This document shows, piece after piece, positions 26,920 through 36,030 of a DNA stretch of 64,000 nt (positions are counted from its first letter, which is position 1; each line of letters opens with the position of its first letter). Both the position numbers and the translations under genes were made by a program. This stretch comes from JBEKTY01 sp049515555. GTDB lineage: Bacteria; Planctomycetota; Planctomycetia; Pirellulales; Thermoguttaceae. The notes under the pieces are model-generated. The model ran no database searches and was not told where the DNA came from. It worked only from the letters and a program-made list of their open reading frames with translations. The stretch covers positions 1 through 64,000 of the forward strand of contig JBEKTY010000009.1 of NCBI GenBank assembly GCA_049515555.1. Reading direction: 5' to 3'.

Positions 26920-28223
26920 GGGCATGCCAGCGGCTGTCTGGATCGCTGCAACGGTTGGAAGTGCTTAACCCGAACAACATTGCCAGCCCCGTCCTCTTGA
27001 TCGCTTGTCACGCCTGGTTCCATGAACAGATTGGCGGGGCCTTCAAGATTGCCACTGAACTGGCGGAGTACCTAGCCCGACAGGGGCATCACGTGTGTTA
27101 TGTGTGCGGCACGCGGGAGCGGGCACCCGTGAACCCGACCATCGACGGCGGGGTCGAGCTGTGGAGATATCCATACCCGGAACAACCATCGCCGCACCCG
27201 GCGAACCTTTTGGGCCATGTGCGCGGGGCGTACCGCCTTACGCGGGAAATCCTGCGCCGGTCGCCTGTGGTCTGCCTGAACGGCCACTCACCACTACAGT
27301 TCCTCGGGGCCTCGCTGGCGGCCGCCGGGCGGTGCCGGCGACAGGTCTACTCGGTCCACTCCCCATTTCCCGATGAACTCGACAGCAACCGGCAGGGCAC
27401 AGCTCGGTCGCTCAAGCAGCGGGCCGGGGCGTGGGCGGCTAGGGCCATCGAGCGCATGAATTGCCGCCGGGCCACCACGGTGCAGTGTTTCTCGGAGTTC
27501 ACCGCCCGTCGGCTGGCCGAACTCTACGGCCGGGCAGTACGAGGCAAGGTGCTGGTTTCGCCGGGCTGGGTCGATATCGACCGCTTCCAGCCGGTGGTGG
27601 ACCGCGCGGCAGTCCGGTCCGGCTTGGGATCGGCCTGGCAGACGCCTAAGCCGCTGTTCCTGACGGTCCGCCGCTTAGAAGCCCGCATGGGCCTCGAGGC
27701 GTTGATCGAAGCGGCGCGGATCCTATGCGACCAGAGACTGGAGTTCCGGCTGTTGATCGGTGGCGCCGGGTCGCTGGAGCCGCGGCTGCGGCAAATGGTG
27801 GACGAGCACTGCTTGCACGAGACGGTCTGCGTGCTGGGCCGAATTCCCGACGACCAGTTGCCGCTGTGTTTCGCCGCCGCCGACTGCTTCGTGCTGCCCA
27901 CACGCGTCCTGGAGTGTTTCGGACTGATCATCCTGGAGGCCTATGCCTGCGGGATCCCGGTCATCGGCACGCCGGTCGGGGCGATCCCGGAGCTCGTGGC
28001 TCCGCAGGGGAGAGAGTGGCTGACGGCGGGAGTCGAAAGCCGCGACCTCGCCGAGCGGATGGCGGCGTTTCTTTCCGGGGGGCTGACCGCGGACCGCAAG
28101 AGTTTGCGCTTGTACGCCGAGCAGTGGCGGTCGCAGCGCGGACTGGAGTCGCTGGCGCGAATGCTCCTGCCACTGTCTGAGACGCAGACGGCTTACGAGC
28201 AGGGGTGCTGCGATGCCGGATAG
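26916..28223 (+). CDS. Glycosyltransferase family 4
   Basis: 435 residues from the TTG at 26916, which overlaps the previous stop; an internal start near SPVLLIACHAW is possible. N-terminal LLIACHAWFHEQIGGAFKIATELAEYLARQGHHV, C-terminal LFLTVRRLEARMGLEALIEAARIL, LLIGGAGSLEPRLRQM and ADCFVLPTRVLECFGLIILEAYACGIPVIGTPVGAIPEL (ECFG...E motif near 340). It overlaps the acetyltransferase gene behind it. Confidence 0.89.
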   Translation: MRACQRLSGSLQRLEVLNPNNIASPVLLIACHAWFHEQIGGAFKIATELAEYLARQGHHVCYVCGTRERAPVNPTIDGGVELWRYPYPEQPSPHPANLLGHVRGAYRLTREILRRSPVVCLNGHSPLQFLGASLAAAGRCRRQVYSVHSPFPDELDSNRQGTARSLKQRAGAWAARAIERMNCRRATTVQCFSEFTARRLAELYGRAVRGKVLVSPGWVDIDRFQPVVDRAAVRSGLGSAWQTPKPLFLTVRRLEARMGLEALIEAARILCDQRLEFRLLIGGAGSLEPRLRQMVDEHCLHETVCVLGRIPDDQLPLCFAAADCFVLPTRVLECFGLIILEAYACGIPVIGTPVGAIPELVAPQGREWLTAGVESRDLAERMAAFLSGGLTADRKSLRLYAEQWRSQRGLESLARMLLPLSETQTAYEQGCCDAG

Positions 28224-28806
28224 CAGCATGCCGGTTATGGAAGTCCGCGTGGGTCCCAAGGAGTGCCCGAGTCCGCACAGCTTCGGCAATAAGCTGGGGC
28301 GAGGGCTGTGGGGCATCGTGTGGTTGCTGTTGTTTCGCCCGACGCCGCGCTTGTTGCACAGTTGGCGAAGGTTCCTGCTCCGTCTGTTCGGGGCGCGGAT
28401 CGGACGTGGGGTAAAGGTGTTTTCCTCGGTGCGGGTGTGGGCACCCTGGCTTCTGACTATGGAAGAGTATTCGACACTCTCGGCCGGGGTGGACTGCTAT
28501 TGCGCCGCGCCGATCACCATCGGCGCCCACGCGACCGTGTCGCAGGATGCCTTTCTGTGCACGGCCACCCATGACGTCTGCGATCCCCACATGCGTCTGC
28601 TGACGGCCCCTATTACTGTGGCCGACCAGGCGTGGGTTTGTGCGAGGGCCTTTGTCGGCCCCGGCGTCACGGTCGCACAGGGCGCGGTGGTGGGCGCCAT
28701 GGCGGTGGTCACCAAGGACGTTCCGGCCTGGACGATCGTCGCCGGCAACCCGGCCCGCGAGATCCGGAAACGCGAATTGCGGCCAAGCTCGGAGGCGGTG
28801 CAATGA
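28213..28806 (+). CDS. Left-handed beta-helix acetyltransferase (WcaF-like)
   Basis: 197 residues. The N-terminal SFGNKLGRGLWGIVWLLLFRPTPR and the hexapeptide-repeat region from about 65 (IGRGVKVFSSVRVWAPWLLTMEEYSTLSAGVDCYCAAPITIGAHATVSQDAFLC) match WcaF-type colanic acid acetyltransferases, including the catalytic His in TATHDVCDP (near 120). It would O-acetylate the glycan from acetyl-CoA. It overlaps its neighbours on both sides, showing a tight operon. Confidence 0.9.
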   Translation: MPDSSMPVMEVRVGPKECPSPHSFGNKLGRGLWGIVWLLLFRPTPRLLHSWRRFLLRLFGARIGRGVKVFSSVRVWAPWLLTMEEYSTLSAGVDCYCAAPITIGAHATVSQDAFLCTATHDVCDPHMRLLTAPITVADQAWVCARAFVGPGVTVAQGAVVGAMAVVTKDVPAWTIVAGNPAREIRKRELRPSSEAVQ

Positions 28807-29720
28807 TTTCGTCCGGCTTCTCGATCGTGGTCATCGCCAAGAACGAGGCCCAGAATATTGCCCGTTGTCTCAAGTCAATTGAGGGTTTCGACGACGTGGT
28901 CGTTGTAGACGACGACTCCGAAGATGAAACGGCGACAATCGCCGCGGCGTTGGGCGCCCGCGTGTTGTCGCACCGCTTCGAGAGTTTCGCCCAGCAGCGC
29001 AACTGGGCCCTGGACAACGCCGCCCTCAAGTACCCATGGGTACTCATGCTCGATGCGGACGAGGCGTTGACTCCGGCTGCCGAGGCGGAGATTGCCTCGG
29101 CGGTGGCACAAGCAGGTCCCCATTTGGCCGGTTTTCTCCTCTGCCGAAGGACCATGTTCTTCAACCGCTGGTTACGGCACGCCGATGGGTTCCCTGTCTG
29201 GATCATGCGATTGGTCCGGAGGGGCGGAGTGCGATTTGTAGACTCGGGACATGGCGAGGTCCCCGCGCCGCCTGTCGATGGGATCTTGGGCAAGATCAAG
29301 GAACCGTTCCTGCACTATCCTTTCAGCCGCGGGCTGAGACATTGGCTCGATCGACACAACGATTATTCGACCCGCGAAGCAGGGATGGAACTGAGTAGGG
29401 CCCTAGAATGGAGTTGGCGCGAAGTCTTGCTGGGCCGTGGTCCGCAGCGACGGAAGGCCCTACGAAATCTGGGCCGAAGGCTGCCATTCAGGCCGTTCCT
29501 GCGCTTCTGCCACCACTACGTCTGGCAATGGGGGTTTCTGGACGGCCGCCCGGGGCTGGCCTTCAGTCTTCTGATGGCCGGTTACGAGGGCATGATCGTG
29601 CTCAAGCGGCGCGAGATGGAGTTCACGATTCGCTCGATGAAGGAAGACATCGGCCACAACACGAAGGGGAATGTGGTGGAGCAAGCCGGCTCCTCAGGTT
29701 GTGAGCGTAGCGCTCATTAA
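28803..29720 (+). CDS. Glycosyltransferase family 2 (WaaE/KdtX-like)
   Basis: 305 residues from the ATG at 28803. SIVVIAKNEAQNIARCLKSIEGFDDVVVVDDDSEDET, then QQRNWALDNA and the DxD motif WVLMLDADEALTP (near 80) are the hallmarks of the LPS core beta-glucosyltransferase WaaE group. The C-terminal half has the usual LHYPFSRGLRHWLDRHNDYS with paired basic helices. It overlaps the acetyltransferase stop by 4 bases. Confidence 0.9.
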   Translation: MISSGFSIVVIAKNEAQNIARCLKSIEGFDDVVVVDDDSEDETATIAAALGARVLSHRFESFAQQRNWALDNAALKYPWVLMLDADEALTPAAEAEIASAVAQAGPHLAGFLLCRRTMFFNRWLRHADGFPVWIMRLVRRGGVRFVDSGHGEVPAPPVDGILGKIKEPFLHYPFSRGLRHWLDRHNDYSTREAGMELSRALEWSWREVLLGRGPQRRKALRNLGRRLPFRPFLRFCHHYVWQWGFLDGRPGLAFSLLMAGYEGMIVLKRREMEFTIRSMKEDIGHNTKGNVVEQAGSSGCERSAH

Positions 29721-29761
29721 GGCAACGGGCACAGGTGACCTTGCCGGATGCCCGAGGCACT

Positions 29762-30643
29762 ATGGTTCGACCAGCGGCGGGCTTGCCAGCGCTCGCTCGT
29801 CGCGTGTTCCGTTGGGCAGTGTGGACCGCGGCCGTGCTGGCGGCAATCGTGGTCGCGGTCGTAGGCTGGTTTCTTTGGACCCGTCCGCGGCCGATGCCGC
29901 CAACGGAGGTTTTCCAGGGAGTGGTCTACTCCTGCGAGAGGTTGCCCAAGGATGCCGAGGGGAGCGGGCAGGCGTATTTTGTACAGGTTGACCTGACCCG
30001 GCCGGGGATAGAAGTGTACCTCACGCCGTTGGACCCGCAGGCGGTCGCCGCGGGCTGGGAGTACCGATTGCGCTGGACACCGGCGGTCTGTAGCGAACAG
30101 CGTTTATCGGTGGTCGTCAACGGGACCCTTTTCTCATCCGCCGGCGGCCGGCTGCGGATGCCCGGGACCTACGCCCAAGCGTGCGAAACCGTAGTCGCAG
30201 ACCATCAATTGAACCACGTGGACCCGAACAGTTACTTATTGTGGTTCGAAGACGACCTGACGCCCCATTTGGAGAAGGGGAAGCCGCCGCCGGCCGCGGC
30301 CCTGCGTCGGGCACGCTGGGGTATCGGCGGGCAGATGGTCGTACTGGACAACGGCAAGCCAAACACATGGGCGGGCCAAGAGCCAGAGGCCCAGGTGCTG
30401 GCCGCGATCGATCCGAAACGTAAACTCCTCACGCTGGCCGTCTTCGAGCACGCATCACTGGCGCGTGCTGCTCGCATGGCGGCAGACCACGAGATGGTCG
30501 ACGCGATCGCCCTGGATGGGGGCGGCTCGGCCACGATGGTTCTGGGCCGGGGGGCGCGGGATTTGGGTGGCCGGACGCTCCTCTGGCCTAAGCGGGCGGT
30601 GGCAACACACTTCGGCATCCGCGCTCGAAGCCTGGACAACTGA
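29762..30643 (+). CDS. Phosphodiester glycosidase (NAGPA-domain) membrane protein
   Basis: 293 residues from the ATG at 29762 (a GTG at 29735 would add nine). One N-terminal membrane anchor (about 15-40). The exported part has the NAGPA-type core: VVNGTLFSSAGGRLRMPGTYA near 120, a central WGIGGQMVVLDNGKP and the C-terminal AIALDGGGSATMVL near 255, the conserved DGGGS signature. Bacterial members cleave phosphodiester-linked sugars at the cell surface. In this cluster it may trim or edit the polymer. Confidence 0.8.
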   Translation: MVRPAAGLPALARRVFRWAVWTAAVLAAIVVAVVGWFLWTRPRPMPPTEVFQGVVYSCERLPKDAEGSGQAYFVQVDLTRPGIEVYLTPLDPQAVAAGWEYRLRWTPAVCSEQRLSVVVNGTLFSSAGGRLRMPGTYAQACETVVADHQLNHVDPNSYLLWFEDDLTPHLEKGKPPPAAALRRARWGIGGQMVVLDNGKPNTWAGQEPEAQVLAAIDPKRKLLTLAVFEHASLARAARMAADHEMVDAIALDGGGSATMVLGRGARDLGGRTLLWPKRAVATHFGIRARSLDN

Positions 30644-30721
30644 GACAACCTTGAAGCCAGCCTTGTGCGGGAAATAGCAGTACGTTACTCCCAGGTTCAA
30701 TCCTTTTGAGTCGGACTCAAG

Positions 30722-33340
30722 TTGGTTGCCAAGGCTGAAGGCAGGGTCTGGAAGAGTCGTTTCGTACTCCTGATTCTGTCGTTCTTGCTGGTCTCGCCTT
30801 TGTCAGCGCAAGACTGGCCGGGCTGGAGGGGCCTCGATCGGGAGGGCCGAAGCGAGTCAGCGGTCGGCCCAACGACCTGGTCCGCGGCCTCAAACGTTTC
30901 TTGGCGTACTTCTCTGAAAGGGACGGGACATTCGTCACCTGCCTTGATCGAGGGGCGCATTTACGTAACGACCGGGTATTTCACGACACGGCGCACTTGG
31001 GTCATGCGACTAAGTGCTCTCACCCAACTGCTGTCAGCGGGACTCGTGTTTTTTTTGGCCGTAAGGGCAATGGCCTTGCGTTGTCGTTGGCCTAGTTCTC
31101 GCGCAAACGAGCTTTGGGATGCGGCCACTTGTCACCGCTTTCTGTCTTTCCCTATCTTGCACCTTCATCCTCTCGAACGACCGCTGGTGAGAGAGGGTCA
31201 AGTGAGACTTCCGCTTCGAGAAGAGCCTCGCAAGGCTGGACAGGACTGGGACAAGTCGCCGCGCTCCCGAGACGGCCGCGCCTATCTCAGAACAGGCACC
31301 GTAGGGGCACTGGAGATAGGCAGTCTGGTGTGCTTTGGCGTGGTCTTGTCGCTGGCGTTACTGTTGTTTCTGTTTAGCCCGCACGTTTTGGACTATGATC
31401 GTTCCCCGATTCGCAGCTGGCTGGTTTCGAGCATTCTGGTTTCGCTTTGTTTAGTGCTCAGCGAGTTCTGGGCCCGGCCAGGAGTCATAGGTCGTGTGGC
31501 GAAATCAGTTCTGGCCCTCCTCTTTGCTGCGGCGGTCGTGTTGTTCGTTCCCGCCAAGAGCCATGCGTTGCGCGGTGAGCAACAGGCTTGCATGGTTTGG
31601 GCGGCCGCTGCGTTGCCTGCTTTCATCGGAGCCTGCGGGATCGCCAATTTCCTGATCCCACGCTGGATTAGGCAGTCTCGAATGAAGGCTCGTGGTACGG
31701 AGGCGTTTAGGGCGAGTGTTTTTTTCGTCTCCGTGGCGCTCGTGCTGCTGCTGGCCTACGCGGCCGCCGGCGCAAAGCTTGTGGGTCCCTGGTCTCCTGA
31801 GTCGACTTGGGTCCCCAAGGGGCACACTTCTACCGGCATTGCCCTGTGGGTGTTCGCTGGCTTGCTGCATGGGCTGATTCTGATCGCATGGGCTTTGAGT
31901 GGCTACTTCGCGCCTGTCCACAAGCCGGCAGGCCTCTCAGAGATCCCGACCACCGGCCGGTTACTGGATGGGACCTTGGAAGGCGGAAACATAAACAGGA
32001 GGGCGTTCCACAGCGGGCAGGTGGTGCGGTTCGGGATCGTGCTCAGCCTGGTAATTGTGGTCCTCGTGTCGAACGCGGTTGTGGCTAACGAGCTGATAAC
32101 GCGATCCGAATTTCTCTCGTATCACTTCCCCACGTTGACATGGCGGCCCGAGTTCGGCTGGTGGAGCGTAGGATGTCTCGGCGCTGTCTCGTTTGTGTCG
32201 CTGGTGTGGGCCTTGCTTTCCCGACGCTCTTCTGCGGACGCGGAGCTCGCCAGATCAGTCCTATTTCAGGTCTCTCTCCTGGCATTGGCGGCGGTCGGTT
32301 TCGCGAGCGGCAATTTCCTGCCGACATCGCCCTTGTTTACCAGAGCCGTGATTTGCCTCGACGCCAAAGACGGCAGCGTCCTGTGGATGCATGAGTGTCT
32401 GCTCGGTCCGGAGGGGCCGCTGCACCGCACGAACTCCCCGGCAAGTCCGACGCCCGTGGTACATCAGGGACGCGTATATGCCTACTTCGGGTCGGCGGGT
32501 GTGGTGTGTTTGGATAGAGACGGTAGACCTGTGTGGGCGAACACCAAGGTCAGATTCCAGAGTATGTACGGCGTCGGTGTATCTCCGGTGGCCAGCGGCG
32601 AGGTCCTGGTGATTGTCAACGGCGTCCCCGATGAACCACACGTCGTGGCACTGTCGTGCGATACCGGGCAACTGCGCTGGCGGCGGCCGATGGCTTCGAG
32701 CCGACGGCAGGTTTCGGGCAACAGCCGGACTCCCCTGGTCAAGTCCATCAACGGACAGCAAGCTGTCCTGGTCTGGGGATTTGACGACCTGGTCGCGTAC
32801 GATCTCGTCACGGGTAAGCCACTGTGGTCGCTGCCCATCGCAAGCGAAGGCGACATGGTGGCCAGCATCGTCTCGGATGATGCGTGTGTCTACTTGGCCG
32901 GACCTCGGGAGACCGTGGCGGTGCGGCTGCCGGACGCGGACAACGTCGATCCCGTAGCCCTGTGGAAGACTCGCGTCCGTGGCTCCAATTGCTCCTCACC
33001 CGTGTTGTCTGGCGGCCTGCTCCTGATGGTCTCGGATGATGGTATTGCGTCCTGTCTTAACACCAAGTCTGGCCAAACGCTGTGGCGTCACCGATTGCCA
33101 GGGAAATACTATTCCTCACCGATTGCCATCGGCAACCTGGTCTACTTCTGTAATTCCGAGGGTGTGACGACGGTCGTGGCCGCCGGGGACCAGTACCAGG
33201 AAGTGGCACGGAACGAACTGGGCGAGGACGTCTACGCCTCCTTTGCACCGCTGGCGGATCGGATCATCGCACGGACTACCAAACACCTTGTCTGCCTGGG
33301 TGGTGCCTCGGACTCAACGCAATCTCGACCGGGGCCCTAG
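30722..33340 (+). CDS. PQQ-type beta-propeller protein with a membrane domain inserted in the propeller
   Basis: 872 residues. A signal-like N-terminus (FVLLILSFLLVSPLSAQDWPGWRG) is followed by the first PQQ blade (WSAASNVSWRTSLKGTGHSSPALIEGRIYVTTG). The propeller is then interrupted by about 450 residues holding some ten hydrophobic segments (about 95-545), and resumes at AVICLDAKDGSVLWMHECL, GVVCLDRDGRPVWANTK, VVALSCDTGQLRWRRPM and SCLNTKSGQTLWRHRLPGKYYSSP. PQQ_2/YWTD-like blades make protein or ligand-binding scaffolds in Planctomycetota. The membrane insertion is unusual; function unknown. It is preceded by a short gap after the glycosidase. Confidence 0.72.
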   Translation: MVAKAEGRVWKSRFVLLILSFLLVSPLSAQDWPGWRGLDREGRSESAVGPTTWSAASNVSWRTSLKGTGHSSPALIEGRIYVTTGYFTTRRTWVMRLSALTQLLSAGLVFFLAVRAMALRCRWPSSRANELWDAATCHRFLSFPILHLHPLERPLVREGQVRLPLREEPRKAGQDWDKSPRSRDGRAYLRTGTVGALEIGSLVCFGVVLSLALLLFLFSPHVLDYDRSPIRSWLVSSILVSLCLVLSEFWARPGVIGRVAKSVLALLFAAAVVLFVPAKSHALRGEQQACMVWAAAALPAFIGACGIANFLIPRWIRQSRMKARGTEAFRASVFFVSVALVLLLAYAAAGAKLVGPWSPESTWVPKGHTSTGIALWVFAGLLHGLILIAWALSGYFAPVHKPAGLSEIPTTGRLLDGTLEGGNINRRAFHSGQVVRFGIVLSLVIVVLVSNAVVANELITRSEFLSYHFPTLTWRPEFGWWSVGCLGAVSFVSLVWALLSRRSSADAELARSVLFQVSLLALAAVGFASGNFLPTSPLFTRAVICLDAKDGSVLWMHECLLGPEGPLHRTNSPASPTPVVHQGRVYAYFGSAGVVCLDRDGRPVWANTKVRFQSMYGVGVSPVASGEVLVIVNGVPDEPHVVALSCDTGQLRWRRPMASSRRQVSGNSRTPLVKSINGQQAVLVWGFDDLVAYDLVTGKPLWSLPIASEGDMVASIVSDDACVYLAGPRETVAVRLPDADNVDPVALWKTRVRGSNCSSPVLSGGLLLMVSDDGIASCLNTKSGQTLWRHRLPGKYYSSPIAIGNLVYFCNSEGVTTVVAAGDQYQEVARNELGEDVYASFAPLADRIIARTTKHLVCLGGASDSTQSRPGP

Positions 33341-33342
33341 GC

Positions 33343-34365
33343 ATGACGCGGAACTTGATTTCAACGGACATCAAGAAGCGGTCCATGCTGGCGTGGAGCA
33401 TTCAACGGCACGCCCGATTCATGTTCCGTCGCCTGACGCCTCGTCGTGCGTGGAACGCCGCCGTTTGCTGGTGGGAGATGCTTCACAATCGCGCCGTGCT
33501 GAGGTCTCAGCCAGTGTTTCTGCGAGTCTGTACCTCTGATCTATGCAACCTGCGGTGCCCCGGCTGCTTACTGAGCCAGGAACGTGTGTCGGGTGAGGAC
33601 ACTTCCAAGCGATTGATGACCTTCGAGCTGTTCAAGCGGGCGGTTCATGATTTCGTACCTTACGTCCTGGGGGTGAACCTGTACGATGAGGGCGAACCGC
33701 TGCTGAACCGCGAGCTTTGCGACATGATCCGCCACCTTCGTTTGTACCATGTGGCGACGAATGTGAGTTCGAATTTTTCTTTGAGACTCTCCGACCAAAC
33801 GCTGGAAGAATTCGTAGATTGCGGGCTGGACCGCCTGATCGTGGCCGTCGACGGGGCGACGCAGGAGACCTACTCGCGTTATCGCCAGGGAGCCAGTCTG
33901 GATCTCGTCTTGTACAACCTTCGGCGTCTGTCAGAGATGCAACGTCGCCGCCGCCGTTGCCCGCTACGTCTGGAAATCCAGTTCATCGAGTTCGAACATA
34001 ACCGCCACGAACGAACGCAGATCGCAGAACTGGCGCGGGACCTCAATGCGTGGCGATTCTCGGTTGTCGAGGGGTCGAGCCCCGAAGGCTGGCGGGGTAC
34101 GGATTTCCAAGGCAGCGAAGCGGCGCGGTTGGCACGCGGGTGCTATCAGCTCTGGGTCAGTGCCCACATCAACTCGGACGGCTCCGTGGGTGTCTGCGAC
34201 TATGGAGAGGATCATGGCATGCCGCAGATCGGTTGGGCCTGGGAGTATCGGTCCGCAAAGCTACGGAACCATCCGACGTTGACGGGCCTTCGGCGGTCCT
34301 TCGCCGGATGCGGCAAGAACCTCGACAGCATCTGCCGCAGGTGCAGTCTGTACCGCAGGACCTGA
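33343..34365 (+). CDS. Radical SAM protein with C-terminal cysteine (SPASM-like) region
   Basis: 340 residues. The iron-sulfur motif CNLRCPGC (CxxxCxxC, near 69) is intact. The SAM-binding Gly/Glu region NLYDEGEPLLNRELCDMI follows, and a C-terminal segment with several cysteines (ARGCYQLW, GVCDYGED, CGKNLDSICRRCSL) resembles a SPASM-type auxiliary cluster. The first 55 residues are basic. It starts two bases after the propeller stop, so the two are probably co-expressed. The substrate cannot be read; sugar or small-peptide modification are both possible. Confidence 0.85.
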   Translation: MTRNLISTDIKKRSMLAWSIQRHARFMFRRLTPRRAWNAAVCWWEMLHNRAVLRSQPVFLRVCTSDLCNLRCPGCLLSQERVSGEDTSKRLMTFELFKRAVHDFVPYVLGVNLYDEGEPLLNRELCDMIRHLRLYHVATNVSSNFSLRLSDQTLEEFVDCGLDRLIVAVDGATQETYSRYRQGASLDLVLYNLRRLSEMQRRRRRCPLRLEIQFIEFEHNRHERTQIAELARDLNAWRFSVVEGSSPEGWRGTDFQGSEAARLARGCYQLWVSAHINSDGSVGVCDYGEDHGMPQIGWAWEYRSAKLRNHPTLTGLRRSFAGCGKNLDSICRRCSLYRRT

Positions 34366-34380
34366 ACGGCCCGGCAAACC

Positions 34381-34440
34381 GTAGGACGGAATTTATTCCG
34401 CTGCGACTCCGCCAGTAAACGGAATGAATTCCGTCCTACG
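34381..34440. repeat. REP-like element pair, GTAGGACGGAAT type
   Basis: A 60-base inverted repeat: GTAGGACGGAATTTATTCCG at 34381-34400 and the reverse-complement copy ending CCGTCCTAC at 34420-34439. It has the same GTAG head as the element at 25423 but a different palindrome stem, as expected of a REP subfamily. Confidence 0.6.
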
Positions 34441-34546
34441 ACTTGAAAGGTTGGTTGCTCTGCGGCGCCTGTCGATGCTTGGATCCGCTAACAGGACCTC
34501 GAACAGCCCTCACTCCCTGCCCCTCTCCCAGAGGGAGAAGAGAGTC

Positions 34547-35242
34547 TTGCTGGGGCCTCTCGGACATTGGCGGCTGTTCACCGTGCTGCTGGCCGTCGCA
34601 GCCGTTTGGCTGCTGCGGGCGTGGATCCTCCACGCGGTCGCGTGGGGTTTGATCGTCGACGAAAATCGCACCGGCGCGGACTACTTGTGGATTGCCGGCG
34701 GCGATCATTGTTACGATCAGGCGGCCCAGCTCTATCACGATCAACCGTCCAGGCGTATCGTCCTGGTCGAGCAGTATCCCCGGCGTATTGTGCGAGCGGG
34801 CGTGCAACTATCTCCGGAAGCGATCGGCCGACGGGAGTTGGCGCGGCGCGGCGTGCCGCCGGAGGCCGTGATCGTTATCCCGGGGAGGGCCAAGAACGCC
34901 TGGGAAGCAACCCGAATCCTGGGAGAATGGCGGCCATCGCGAGCCGGCGCCGAGGTGTTGCTCTTATGTGATCGTTTTGACAGTAGACGCCGGCGCAGGA
35001 TTCAAGACTCGGCGCTGGACGCGGACAGCGCGAAACACATCCACGTTCTCGCCCTGCCGGACCGGCGCTTCGACGAGAGCGATTGGTGGCGGACCCGGGA
35101 CGGCGTCAAGCACTGCGGGCTGTCTTGGCTTTGGCTGACGTATGCCTGGTGCCGTGGCGCTCCCGATGAGCCTGTTGAGAACTGGAATCCGGACGACTAC
35201 GAACAAACGCTGCGGCAGATGCTCAAGGAGGCTGCTCGATGA
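34547..35242 (+). CDS. DUF218/YdcF-like membrane-anchored protein
   Basis: 231 residues from the TTG at 34547, preferred because GAGGGAG lies about 9 bases upstream and earlier in-frame codons run through repeat DNA (34381-34535). One N-terminal membrane segment (LFTVLLAVAAVWLLRAWILHAV), then the DUF218 fold: ADYLWIAGGDHCYDQAAQLY, ARRGVPPEAVIVIPGRAKNAWEATRIL, VLLLCDRFDSRRRRRIQ. Family members (YdcF, SanA) are envelope proteins of unsettled biochemistry linked to polysaccharide and wall assembly. A second DUF218 gene follows with a 4-base overlap. Confidence 0.78.
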   Translation: MLGPLGHWRLFTVLLAVAAVWLLRAWILHAVAWGLIVDENRTGADYLWIAGGDHCYDQAAQLYHDQPSRRIVLVEQYPRRIVRAGVQLSPEAIGRRELARRGVPPEAVIVIPGRAKNAWEATRILGEWRPSRAGAEVLLLCDRFDSRRRRRIQDSALDADSAKHIHVLALPDRRFDESDWWRTRDGVKHCGLSWLWLTYAWCRGAPDEPVENWNPDDYEQTLRQMLKEAAR

Positions 35243-36030
35243 GCCGAGGCAGGCGCCGCCTCTACGGACTGCTCGTGGTATGCAGTGTGCTGGCAGGGCT
35301 TTACGTGGCCCGCGACCGAGTGCTGCCTGTGGCGGCGCGCTGGCTGGACGTGGGCGAGGTGCCTCGCCGCTCGGACTACGCCGTGGTGCTCGGCGGCGGG
35401 GCGAATAGCCGACCGTTTGTCGCAGCCGCGTTGGTCAGGCTCGGCCTGACTCGCAAGGTATTGGTCACGCGGGTTGCGCGGTCGCCGAGCACGGAAGATG
35501 GAATCCTACTGCCGGACCATGAACTCAGCCGCCGGGTGCTGTTGCATCGCGGCGTACCCGCCGAGAATATCGAGTTCTTGGGCACGGACAACAGCACGAC
35601 TTTCGATGAGGCGCAGGCTTTGTCCACTCTTCTCGAAGCTGCGCCGGATACCAGCTTTGCGGTAGTCACCCACGGATACCACACGCGCCGGGCACGCTGG
35701 ATACTCTCTCGAGTCCTGGGAGCACGTATCTCGCAAGTCTCGTTCGTTTCCGTCCCCACGGATGGCTTCCGAGCGGACAACTGGTGGTGTACCGAAGACG
35801 GATTCGCCACGATTGTCGGCGAGAACTTGAAGCTGTGCTTTTACATGCTGCGCTATGATCGAATCGCACAGGCGATCGTGACCGTGCTCGGCATCGGGGG
35901 GGTAACCGTCTTACTTTTCTATTTTTTGCGTCGTGCGGCTGCCAAAAGGGCAATGAAGAACAGTTTGCCAGCCGTCACCGACCAAGAACCGAGGAAAACT
36001 GATGAAGGCCTCTCCAGTCCGAGAGCTTAA
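35239..36030 (+). CDS. DUF218/YdcF-like membrane protein
   Basis: 263 residues. An N-terminal anchor (LYGLLVVCSVLAGLYVARD), then DUF218 motifs RRSDYAVVLGGGANSRPFVAAALVRLG, HRGVPAENIEFLGTDNSTTFDEAQAL and FAVVTHGYHTRRARWIL, and a second membrane span near the C-terminus (AIVTVLGIGGVTVLLFYFL). It follows a diverged paralogue; the pair may have arisen by tandem duplication. The 3' end overlaps the fucokinase gene by 29 bases. Confidence 0.8.
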   Translation: MSRGRRRLYGLLVVCSVLAGLYVARDRVLPVAARWLDVGEVPRRSDYAVVLGGGANSRPFVAAALVRLGLTRKVLVTRVARSPSTEDGILLPDHELSRRVLLHRGVPAENIEFLGTDNSTTFDEAQALSTLLEAAPDTSFAVVTHGYHTRRARWILSRVLGARISQVSFVSVPTDGFRADNWWCTEDGFATIVGENLKLCFYMLRYDRIAQAIVTVLGIGGVTVLLFYFLRRAAAKRAMKNSLPAVTDQEPRKTDEGLSSPRA

